This document shows, piece after piece, positions 1 through 4,832 of a stretch of 5,212 nucleotides of DNA. The translations under genes were made by a program, and so were the position numbers. The stretch's first letter is position 1, and every line of letters starts with the position of its first letter. The DNA is from Massilia sp. UBA2709. GTDB taxonomy: Bacteria; Pseudomonadota; Gammaproteobacteria; Burkholderiales; Burkholderiaceae_D. The notes under the pieces are model-generated. The model had not been told where the DNA came from. It did no database searches and saw only the letters and a program-made list of their open reading frames with translations. The DNA lies in NCBI GenBank assembly GCA_002354135.1, contig DEKZ01000255.1:10555-15766 (forward strand), in the 5' to 3' direction.

Positions 1-20
1 TCATAGGTTTTGTCGATCAT
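1..20 (-). CDS. pcaI: Start of a divergent gene, probably 3-oxoadipate CoA-transferase subunit A (partial)
   Basis: Only the first six codons are inside the window: reading leftward from position 20 they give M-I-D-K-T-Y followed by GA (Asp or Glu). A purine-rich AAAGGCGAC lies a few bases upstream of the ATG and can serve as ribosome binding site. From memory, an N-terminus of the form MI(D/N)K(T/I)Y is typical of the alpha subunit of succinyl-CoA:3-oxoadipate CoA-transferase, which activates 3-oxoadipate in the protocatechuate/catechol beta-ketoadipate pathway. Divergence from a PcaR-type regulator and a PcaR-type operator upstream support that reading. Six residues cannot prove a family, so the identity rests mostly on context; that a gene starts here is more certain than its name. 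Confidence 0.55.
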
Positions 21-35
21 GTCTGTCGCCTTTTC

Positions 36-58
36 GTGCGCACGGCATGCCGGCGCAC
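36..58. repeat. GC-rich hairpin in the leader of the minus-strand pcaI-like gene
   Basis: GTGCGC (36-41) pairs with GCGCAC (53-58), and between them is the perfect palindrome CGGCATGCCG (43-52), leaving a single bulged A at 42. The stem lies 16 bases upstream of the start codon at position 20, so it would be in the mRNA leader if transcription starts in the operator region near 75-80. It could protect or tune the transcript, or be a protein site on DNA. No T-run follows on either strand, so it is not an ordinary terminator. Confidence 0.4.
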
Positions 59-87
59 TTGAAATGATGTTGCCGTTGTTCGATAAT
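59..87 (+). promoter_or_regulatory. Sigma70 promoter for the pcaR-like gene
   Basis: TTGAAA at 59-64 (5 of 6 to the -35 consensus), a 17-bp spacer and GATAAT at 82-87 (5 of 6 to the -10 consensus) make a good housekeeping promoter. Transcription would start near 94, leaving a leader of about 100 nt before the ATG at 193. The -10 lies inside the PcaR-type operator (78-92), so bound regulator would block it, which suggests negative autoregulation. Confidence 0.6.
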
Positions 88-92
88 CGCAC
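78..92. promoter_or_regulatory. PcaR-type operator between pcaI and pcaR
   Basis: The 15 bases GTTCGATAATCGCAC are identical to the PcaR operator sequence I recall from the pca promoters of Pseudomonas putida. The site is a near-palindrome (GTTCGAT / ATCGCAC around a central A). On the plus strand it contains the pcaR -10 (GATAAT, 82-87). On the minus strand it contains TGCGATTAT (91 down to 83), an extended -10 for the pcaI-like gene, which has no convincing -35 and so would need an activator. One site can thus serve both divergent promoters. The match is seen directly; the equivalence to P. putida is from memory of the literature. Confidence 0.72.
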
Positions 93-192
93 TGATGTTT
101 GACTACCGCCCAACCAAGTGTAGTGGCACCCTGGCCGAAAGGTCAAGAAAAAAGACCAATCGAAGCGAGCTTCCCTGCATTACAATCCCGCC

Positions 193-1047
193 ATGACAAA
201 TACTGCGATCACTACAAACGAGGCCGACAGCCCGGAAACCGAGGCCGGCAGCGACGAGCGCGACCTCAGCATCGCCGAGCAGATCGATGCCCTGACCGAC
301 CCCAGTTTCATGACCTCGCTGGCGCGCGGCCTGGCCGTGGTACGCGCCTTCAGCGATTCGCGCAAGCCCCAGACCATCGCCCAGATCAGCCAGAAGACCG
401 GCATCCCGCGCGCGGCCGTGCGGCGCTGCCTGTACACCCTGCAGCAGCTCGGCTACGTCGGCGCCGAGCACAACAATTTTTCCCTGCGCCCGAAGGTGCT
501 CACGCTCGGCTATTCCTACCTGTCGTCGACGCCGCTGACGGTGTCGAGCCAGCCCTACCTGAACAACATCAGCCGCGAACTGGGCGAATCGAGCTCGCTC
601 GCGGTGCTGGACGATGGCGAGGTGCTGTACGTGGCGCGCGCCGCCGCCACGCGGGTCATGTCGGTGGCCCTGAACACGGGCAGCCGCCTGCCGGCCTACT
701 GCACCTCGCTCGGGCGCGTGATGCTGGCCCACCTCCCGCCCGAGGAGCTGAACGCCTACTTCGCGAAGACGAAACTGCGCCCCCTCACCGACAAGACCGT
801 GACCTCGCAAAAGCGCCTGCGCGAGATCCTCGCGGGCGTGCGCCAGAACGGCTACGCCATCAACGACGAGGAACTGGAACTGGGCCTGCGCTCGATCTCG
901 GTCCCGGTGCGCGGCGCTTCCGGCCAGGTGCTGGCGGCGCTGAACGTCGGCGCCCAGGCCGGCCGCGTCAGCGTCGAGCGGATGCAACAGGAGTTCCTGC
1001 CCGTGCTGCTGCGCGGGGCCCAGGAACTGTCGGTGCTGCTGCCTTAG
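193..1047 (+). CDS. pcaR: IclR-family pca regulon regulator PcaR
   Basis: This 284-residue transcription factor has the IclR layout: an acidic N-terminal extension (1-38), a winged helix-turn-helix (about 39-105) and an IclR effector-binding domain (about 106-283). Family marks include FMTSLARGLAVV at 39-50, the recognition helix region IPRAAVRRCLYTL at 71-83, LPAYCTSLGRVML at 166-178 and ELELGLRSISVPV at 227-239. The phrases around 'DPSFMTSLARGL', 'IPRAAVRRCL' and 'PAYCTS' closely resemble P. putida PcaR, which binds beta-ketoadipate and controls the protocatechuate genes. The exact PcaR-type operator upstream and the divergent pcaI-like start agree. PobR and PcaU are close relatives and remain possible. 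The ATG at 193 has no clear Shine-Dalgarno sequence; the next in-frame ATG (residue 40) would cut into the start of the DNA-binding domain, so 193 is preferred. Confidence 0.82.
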   Translation: MTNTAITTNEADSPETEAGSDERDLSIAEQIDALTDPSFMTSLARGLAVVRAFSDSRKPQTIAQISQKTGIPRAAVRRCLYTLQQLGYVGAEHNNFSLRPKVLTLGYSYLSSTPLTVSSQPYLNNISRELGESSSLAVLDDGEVLYVARAAATRVMSVALNTGSRLPAYCTSLGRVMLAHLPPEELNAYFAKTKLRPLTDKTVTSQKRLREILAGVRQNGYAINDEELELGLRSISVPVRGASGQVLAALNVGAQAGRVSVERMQQEFLPVLLRGAQELSVLLP

Positions 1048-1076
1048 GAATCAACGTTTGCGCGACGCGGACGTTT

Positions 1077-1147
1077 GGTGGGCACGGGGCGCCCACCCTA
1101 CGGCTTCGGCAGCCGCTATAACGTAGGGTGGGCGCCCCGTGCCCACC
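1077..1147. repeat. Paired GTAG-headed palindromes (REP/BIME-like) between convergent genes
   Basis: Two 26-bp arms, 1077-1102 and 1122-1147, are perfect reverse complements separated by 19 bases. Each arm is itself a hairpin: GGTGGGC (1077-1083) pairs with GCCCACC (1091-1097), and GGTGGGC (1127-1133) pairs with GCCCACC (1141-1147), each with a 7-nt loop. CTAC (1098-1101) follows the first hairpin and GTAG (1123-1126) precedes the second, so the tetranucleotide heads face inward. A stem-loop with a GTAG head is the known form of REP elements recognised by RAYT enzymes, and two in inverted order form a BIME. The element sits between the ends of pcaR and the porin gene. No T-run follows on either strand, so it could slow or protect transcripts but is not a classical intrinsic terminator. 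Confidence 0.7.
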
Positions 1148-1184
1148 GTTCTACGCACACCCGCAGGTCCGCGAGTCCGCCCGA

Positions 1185-2273
1185 TCAGAAGTGATGGCGC
1201 AGGCCGAGCATGACACCATTCTGCGTCTTGCCCACACCCACGGTTCCGCCCGCATCCAGCGCCACCGCCGAATTGCCGTCGTTGTCCATGCGCCCGATCG
1301 CCGTGTAGACCACGGTACGCTTGGACAGCGCGTAGTTCAGGCGCGCCACCAGCATCGTCACGTCGTCGTCCGAGTTCTTCGTGTTGCGGGCCGCGGCCTG
1401 GACGTCGATGACGAAGTTGTTGATCGGATGGCTCACGCCCAGGTACCACAGCAGCGATTCGGTGGTGCCGGTGGCGGCATTCGTTTCGCGGTCGATCAGG
1501 CCGCCGCCGATCTTGGTCGGGCCGATCATCAGGTAACCGTTGACGGTGGTGCGGATGTCGTCATTGTTGCTGCTGGTGAGGCCGCCGGCGGCGCCAACGT
1601 TGCCGTACAGGCGGTCGTAGGAGGCGTTCAGGCCCCACTGCTTGGTTTCGTAGCCGACCAGGCCGGTGTACTGGCGGCAGGCCTTGGAGTTGCCCGCCAC
1701 TTCGCCGGCGCAGTTGGTGGCGGCGGGGCCGCCGGTGGCGGATGCGTCGCGGCCGAAGCTCCAGGTCGCGCCGACCACGAAGCCGCTGAAGTTGCCCATG
1801 TAGCCGATGGCGTTGTCGCTGCGCGCGTTCGGCAGGTAGGGATCGATGCTGCCGATGGCGAACAGGTTCGGGCCCAGCACGTCGGTTTTCAGGCCCGAGA
1901 TGTAGGTCATGTTCTGCTGGCGGCCGATCGTCAGCTGGCCCCAGTCGCCCTTCAGGCCGACGTTGGCGGCGCGGCCGAACAGGCGGCCGCCCTGCTGCTG
2001 GGTGCCGGTATCCATCGCCAGCCCGTTTTCGAGCACGAAGAACGCCTGCAGCCCACCGCCGAGATCCTCGCTGCCCTTGAAGCCGATGCGCGACGGAGAG
2101 GAGCTGGTCAGCGAGGGGATCTTGGTATTCGAATCGCCCGCGTTGTTGACGTTCGTCAGGTGGGCAATACCGCTGTCGACGATACCGTAGACCTGGACCG
2201 AGGTCTGGGCGTGGGCCGACGTGGCGGCAAGGGCGCACACCAGCGCGGCTGCGCTGGACAGGATGTTCTTCAT
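1185..2273 (-). CDS. Outer-membrane porin, Burkholderiales general-porin type
   Basis: This 362-residue protein would form a trimeric beta-barrel diffusion pore in the outer membrane. It has a Sec signal peptide (1-22, cleavage after AHA, before QTS), then the first strand SVQVYGIVDSGI (25-36) typical of Gram-negative porins of this order. SRIGFKGSEDLGGGLQAFFVLENG (61-84) is the conserved strand pair, and RSDNAIGYMGNFSGF (151-165) is another family mark. It ends in RHHF; a terminal Phe is the usual BAM assembly signal. Its length is normal for the family. Cys188 and Cys199 lie in a predicted surface loop and could form a disulfide. AAGGAG (2284 down to 2279) lies 5 nt before the ATG. Its promoter region carries PcaR-type operator sites and is shared with a divergent substrate-binding protein gene. 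The pore's substrate cannot be read from sequence; an aromatic acid is an inference from that regulation. Confidence 0.93.
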   Translation of the reverse strand: MKNILSSAAALVCALAATSAHAQTSVQVYGIVDSGIAHLTNVNNAGDSNTKIPSLTSSSPSRIGFKGSEDLGGGLQAFFVLENGLAMDTGTQQQGGRLFGRAANVGLKGDWGQLTIGRQQNMTYISGLKTDVLGPNLFAIGSIDPYLPNARSDNAIGYMGNFSGFVVGATWSFGRDASATGGPAATNCAGEVAGNSKACRQYTGLVGYETKQWGLNASYDRLYGNVGAAGGLTSSNNDDIRTTVNGYLMIGPTKIGGGLIDRETNAATGTTESLLWYLGVSHPINNFVIDVQAAARNTKNSDDDVTMLVARLNYALSKRTVVYTAIGRMDNDGNSAVALDAGGTVGVGKTQNGVMLGLRHHF

Positions 2274-2322
2274 GTTGTCTCCTTGAGTTTATTCACTTCT
2301 GGTTTTTTCAACTTCGGATTGC

Positions 2323-2362
2323 GGCGTTCGATTATCGAACAAGAGGTTGTTAATCGAACGCC
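2323..2362. promoter_or_regulatory. Operator array with PcaR-type boxes, shared by porin and binding-protein genes
   Basis: GGCGTTCGATTA (2323-2334) and TAATCGAACGCC (2351-2362) form a 12-bp perfect inverted repeat with 16 bases between. Within it, 2326-2340 is the perfect palindrome GTTCGATTATCGAAC; on the minus strand it matches the 15-bp operator at 78-92 at 14 of 15 positions. A second, partial box on the minus strand starts GTTCGATTA (2359 down to 2351). The half-site GTTCGAT therefore occurs three times: minus 2359-2353, minus 2340-2334 and plus 2326-2332, with 19 bp between the two minus copies. For the porin, box 2 would lie at a poor -35 and box 1 contains GATAAT as a -10, like the -35/-10 occupancy described for P. 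putida PcaR. Confidence 0.68.
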
Positions 2363-2368
2363 AAAACG

Positions 2369-2397
2369 ATACTATTGTTGTCACGGAACCTTGTCAA
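2369..2397 (-). promoter_or_regulatory. Sigma70 promoter toward the porin gene
   Basis: On the minus strand TTGACA (2397 down to 2392, full consensus), a 17-bp spacer and TAGTAT (2374 down to 2369, 4 of 6) form a good promoter. Transcription would start near 2362, just where the operator array begins, giving a leader of about 89 nt. Bound regulator would then block initiation or elongation. A second possible start uses GATAAT inside the operator (2335 down to 2330), which lacks a good -35 and would need activation. Sequence alone does not say which is used. Confidence 0.55.
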
Positions 2398-2406
2398 CAA
2401 TATGCT
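2378..2406 (+). promoter_or_regulatory. Sigma70 promoter for the substrate-binding protein gene
   Basis: TTGTCA at 2378-2383 (5 of 6), a 17-bp spacer and TATGCT at 2401-2406 (4 of 6) give a promoter with a start near 2413 and a leader of about 84 nt. It overlaps the porin promoter: the two -35 elements lie within an imperfect dyad (2375-2383 and 2392-2400). RNA polymerase could probably not occupy both at once. The operator array lies at about -90 to -51 relative to this start, a usual place for an activator. Confidence 0.52.
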
Positions 2407-2496
2407 TGAGCCGATTGCCGACCTGGTTGCGACAACAAGACGATGCCGCCCAGGTGCATCGAGGCTGATCACCAGACCAATTAACAGGAGACAAGC

Positions 2497-3663
2497 ATGA
2501 CTTTCAAGACCATCGCGGCGCTCGCCGTGGCCGGCGCCTTCGCCCTGCCCGCCGCCCAGGCCCAGGACACCATCAAGGTGGGCGTGATCGCCTCCTTCTC
2601 CGGTCCCTTCGCCGACTACGGCAAGCAGATGCAGGGCGGGATCAAGGCCTGGATGGCCCAGCACGGCGACAGCGTCGCCGGCAAGAAGATCCAGCTGATC
2701 TACAAGGACACCACCGGCCCCTCGCCGGAGATCGCCAAGCGGCTGGCCCAGGAACTGGTGGTGCGCGAGAAGGTCGACTTCCTGGCCGGCTTCGGCCTGA
2801 CGCCGGAAGCGCTGGCCGTGGCGCCGATCGCCCAGCAGGCCAAGAAGCCGATGATCATCATGAACGCCGCCACGTCCGTCATCACCACCAAGTCGGACTA
2901 CATCGCGCGTTTCTCGATGACCCTGCCGCAGATCTCGGCGCCGATGGGCGACTGGGCCCTGAAGAACAACATCAGGAACGTCGCGACCGTGGTGGCCGAC
3001 TACGGCCCCGGCATCGATGCCGAGAAGGCCTTCAGCGACCGCCTCGTGAAAAACGGCGGCAAGATCGTCGAAGCAATCCGCGTCCCGCTGCGCAACCCGG
3101 AATTCGCGCCCTTCATCCAGCGCATCAAGGACGCCAAGCCGGACGCCGTCTTCGTCTTCGTGCCGGCCGGCGAACAAAGCATCGCCTTCATGAAGGGCTA
3201 CCGCGAGCGCGGCCTGGCGGCGGCCGGCGTGAAGGTGATCGCCACCGGCGACCTGACCGACGACCACGTGCTGCCTGCGATGGGCGACAACACCCTGGGC
3301 GTGATCACCACCTTCCACTACTCGGCGGCCCACAAGTCGCCCGAGAACGAGGCCTTCCTGAAGAGTTTCGCCGCCGCCAACCCGCAGGGCGGACGCCCGA
3401 ACTTCATGGCGGTCGCGGCCTACGACGGCATGAACGCGATCTACCAGGTCAGCCAGAAGCTGAACGGCAAGATCGAGGGCGACAAGGCGATGGCGGTCCT
3501 GAAGGGCATGAAGATCCAGAGCCCGCGCGGCCCGATCACGATCGACCCGGCCACCCGCGACGTCATCCAGACCGTGTACGTGCGCAAGGTCGAGAAGGTG
3601 AACGGCCAGCCCTACAACGTGGAATTCGACCAGTTCCCGAACATGAAGGACCCGGGCAAGTAA
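2497..3663 (+). CDS. Periplasmic ABC-type substrate-binding protein, Leu/Ile/Val-like family (aromatic-acid type likely)
   Basis: This 388-residue protein is a periplasmic type I binding protein of the branched-chain amino acid / amide / aromatic group (Peripla_BP_6). A Sec signal peptide covers 1-22 (cleavage after AQA). The mature chain starts DTIKVGVIASFSGPFADYG, the usual first strand and ligand loop. Further family marks are KKIQLIYKDTTGPSPEIAKRLAQELV (63-88), FLAGFGLTPEALAVAPIA (95-112), KKPMIIMNAATSVIT (116-130) and FMAVAAYDGMNAIY (303-316). The NAATS segment followed by a polar ITTKSDYI recalls binding proteins for benzoate- or hydroxycinnamate-like compounds; that is inference, and an amino acid or amide ligand is possible. 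AGGAG (2486-2490) lies 6 nt before the ATG. No permease or ATPase gene follows: a terminator-like hairpin and an unrelated operon come next, so it must share transport components encoded elsewhere. Confidence 0.9.
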   Translation: MTFKTIAALAVAGAFALPAAQAQDTIKVGVIASFSGPFADYGKQMQGGIKAWMAQHGDSVAGKKIQLIYKDTTGPSPEIAKRLAQELVVREKVDFLAGFGLTPEALAVAPIAQQAKKPMIIMNAATSVITTKSDYIARFSMTLPQISAPMGDWALKNNIRNVATVVADYGPGIDAEKAFSDRLVKNGGKIVEAIRVPLRNPEFAPFIQRIKDAKPDAVFVFVPAGEQSIAFMKGYRERGLAAAGVKVIATGDLTDDHVLPAMGDNTLGVITTFHYSAAHKSPENEAFLKSFAAANPQGGRPNFMAVAAYDGMNAIYQVSQKLNGKIEGDKAMAVLKGMKIQSPRGPITIDPATRDVIQTVYVRKVEKVNGQPYNVEFDQFPNMKDPGK

Positions 3664-3689
3664 GGACCGAACAGGACCATCGTGGCGAT

Positions 3690-3723
3690 GGGCCGGCGGG
3701 GCGCGAGCCGCGCCGGCGCCTTT
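3690..3723 (+). terminator. Terminator-like hairpin after the substrate-binding protein gene
   Basis: GCCGGCG (3692-3698) pairs with CGCCGGC (3711-3717). After one G-G mismatch, GGC (3700-3702) pairs with GCC (3707-3709) around the GNRA tetraloop GCGA (3703-3706). Only three T residues follow (3721-3723), so the U-tract is weak, but the position 27 bases past the stop codon and the strong stem fit a transcription stop that separates this gene from the DUF4142 operon. Confidence 0.6.
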
Positions 3724-3820
3724 GCTGCCGCACCGAGGCCTGTTTACTCCTCCTCGTTATCCGTGAACGGACCCGCGGGCCGCAATGGCATGCAACGCGC
3801 GGCTTCGACGCGGCATCCAA

Positions 3821-3888
3821 TGTCGTAGCAGCAGCGGCGTCCCCCCTGGGCGCCGCTGCCCCTGGCTTGTCCGCCAAGCCCTACGACA
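3821..3888 (+). repeat. Three-way-junction-forming leader, also readable as a BIME-like REP pair
   Basis: Three perfect stems tile this stretch. An outer stem is TGTCGTAG (3821-3828) with CTACGACA (3881-3888). Inside are GCAGCGGCG (3831-3839) with CGCCGCTGC (3851-3859), and GGCTTG (3864-3869) with CAAGCC (3875-3880). In all 23 base pairs fall in 68 nt. The outer stem ends on the first A of the ribosome binding site AAAGGAG (3888-3894) of the DUF4142 gene, so folding could affect its translation. The outer strands carry GTAG (3825-3828) and CTAC (3881-3884) heads next to hairpins, the form of REP elements. It may thus be a regulatory RNA leader, a mobile repeat, or a repeat taken over as a leader. 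It matches no riboswitch class that I know. Confidence 0.62.
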
Positions 3889-3900
3889 AAGGAGACAGAC

Positions 3901-4434
3901 ATGAAGCCCATTTCGTCCCGCTTGCGTCTTGCCGCTATCGCCGGCCTGTACGCCTGCTCGGCAAGCGTCGCCCTCGCCCAGTCCGCGCCGAACGACGCCC
4001 AGATCGCCGGCATCGTCGTTGCGGCCAATACCGTCGACATCGATGCCGGCAGGCTGGCGGAAAGGATGACGACGAATCCCGAGGTCAAGGCATTCGCCAC
4101 CCAGATGGTGACCGACCATACCGGCGTCAATCAACAGGCGAGCGCCCTGGTGAAAAAGCTGAACGTCACGCCGCAAGACAGCGAGATCGCGGCCAGCCTG
4201 AAGCGAGGCGGCGCGGAAAATATCGCCAGGCTCAAGGACATGAAAGGCAAGCACTTCGACCAGGCCTATGTGGCGCACGAGGTCGCGTATCACCAGGCCG
4301 TGATCGACGCGCTCGACAAGGCCCTGATCCCGAACGCGCGCAACGCGGAATTGAAGGAGACCCTCGTCAAGGTGCGCCCGGCCTTTGTCGCCCACCTCGA
4401 GCACGCGAAGCAGCTGCGCGCCTCCATGAAGTAG
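3901..4434 (+). CDS. DUF4142 periplasmic protein (ferritin-like four-helix fold)
   Basis: This 177-residue secreted protein belongs to the DUF4142 family, helical bundle proteins with a ferritin-like fold and no settled function, often found near stress genes. The signal peptide covers 1-26 (ALA before QSAPN). Family marks are NTVDIDAGRLAERM (43-56), the VKAFATQMVTDHTGVNQQASAL stretch (62-83) with the conserved Asp72-His73, FDQAYVAHEVAYHQAVID (119-136), and a last helix with His165 and His168. Several His residues could bind metal, but this is inference. AAAGGAG (3888-3894) with GGAG 6 nt before the ATG fixes the start. It is the first gene of an operon: its TAG overlaps the ribosome binding site of the cupredoxin gene 9 bases away. 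Cys19 is preceded by LYA, a poor lipobox, so a soluble periplasmic form is preferred. Confidence 0.88.
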   Translation: MKPISSRLRLAAIAGLYACSASVALAQSAPNDAQIAGIVVAANTVDIDAGRLAERMTTNPEVKAFATQMVTDHTGVNQQASALVKKLNVTPQDSEIAASLKRGGAENIARLKDMKGKHFDQAYVAHEVAYHQAVIDALDKALIPNARNAELKETLVKVRPAFVAHLEHAKQLRASMK

Positions 4435-4443
4435 GGAGCGGGC

Positions 4444-4821
4444 ATGAAGCGCATCGTTCCGCTGCGCCCGCCGCGTTCCCGGGCCGCCGGGAAGAAGCGA
4501 GCTGCCGGCCTGGGGGCGCGCCTGGGCGCCGGCCTGCTGGCCTTGTGCGCCGGCGCAGCGCCCGCGACCGCCACCATCCATACGGTGATCATCGACGGCA
4601 TGCGGTTTGTGCCGGCAACGATCGAAGCGAAAGCCGGCGATACCATCGTCTGGCGCAACAAGGATCCCTTCCCGCATACCGTGGCCTCGACTGGCCCGGG
4701 ATTCGCGTCGGCGCCGATTGCGCCGCAAGGCCAATGGACCTTCAAGGCGGGCAAGCCCGGCCGCTACGCCTACCTTTGTACCCTGCACCGCACGATGCAG
4801 GGCGTGCTGGTCGTGAAATGA
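4444..4821 (+). CDS. Small periplasmic cupredoxin (plastocyanin/azurin-like, type 1 copper)
   Basis: This 125-residue protein is a single-domain blue-copper protein, expected to carry electrons or bind copper in the periplasm. After a signal peptide (about 1-43, ATA before TIHTV), the domain runs from 44 to the end. It includes IDGMRFVPATIEAKAGDTIVWRN (50-72), the N-terminal ligand His78 in PFPHTV, and the C-terminal loop C112-T-L-H115-R-T-M118. His78, Cys112, His115 and Met118 form a complete type 1 copper ligand set with the short Cys-x2-His-x2-Met loop. The leader has an unusually long basic n-region (residues 1-26) but no twin-arginine motif, so Sec export is likely. AGGGAG (4433-4438) lies 5 nt before the ATG and overlaps the upstream stop, which implies coupled translation with DUF4142. 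The ECF sigma gene follows 11 bases later. Confidence 0.9.
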   Translation: MKRIVPLRPPRSRAAGKKRAAGLGARLGAGLLALCAGAAPATATIHTVIIDGMRFVPATIEAKAGDTIVWRNKDPFPHTVASTGPGFASAPIAPQGQWTFKAGKPGRYAYLCTLHRTMQGVLVVK

Positions 4822-4832
4822 AAGGAGCGCCC

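Noticed and set aside
151..170. Second PcaR half-site (AATCGAA) in the pcaR leader
   Set aside because: It matches only 7 bases of the half-site, has no partner half, and lies about 65 bp past the predicted start, so chance is the simpler reading.
99..1121. Plus-strand open frame of 340 codons overlapping pcaR
   Set aside because: It is an Arg/Pro/Ala-rich frame-shifted reading of pcaR with no recognisable domain; GC-rich third positions keep stops rare.
1077..1147. Classical bidirectional intrinsic terminator between pcaR and the porin
   Set aside because: The stem is strong enough, but neither strand has a T-run after it; the GTAG heads and internal hairpins fit a REP pair better, though it may still impede polymerase.
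1128..2468. Long plus-strand open frame of 446 codons opposite the porin
   Set aside because: It is low in complexity (Gly/Ala/Val/Arg/Asp), has no family features, runs through the REP-like arm and the promoter region, and is the antisense shadow of a clear porin.
3743..3771. Sigma70 promoter starting from TTTACT upstream of the DUF4142 gene
   Set aside because: The hexamer at the correct spacing is AACGGA, which does not resemble a -10.
3763..3790. Possible ECF promoter (GTGAAC) before the DUF4142 operon
   Set aside because: No fitting -10 follows at 16-17 bp, and the -35 is only a partial match to the usual GGAAC core, so autoregulation by the downstream sigma factor is not supported from sequence.
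3946..3960. Lipoprotein signal in the DUF4142 protein (Cys19 after LYA)
   Set aside because: Tyr at the -2 position is poor for a lipobox, and a good signal peptidase I site (ALA before Q27) lies just downstream.
3757..4788. Minus-strand open frame of 343 codons opposite the DUF4142 and cupredoxin genes
   Set aside because: Its translation is Gly/Arg-rich without motifs and it lies antisense to two genes with signal peptides, conserved motifs and good ribosome binding sites.
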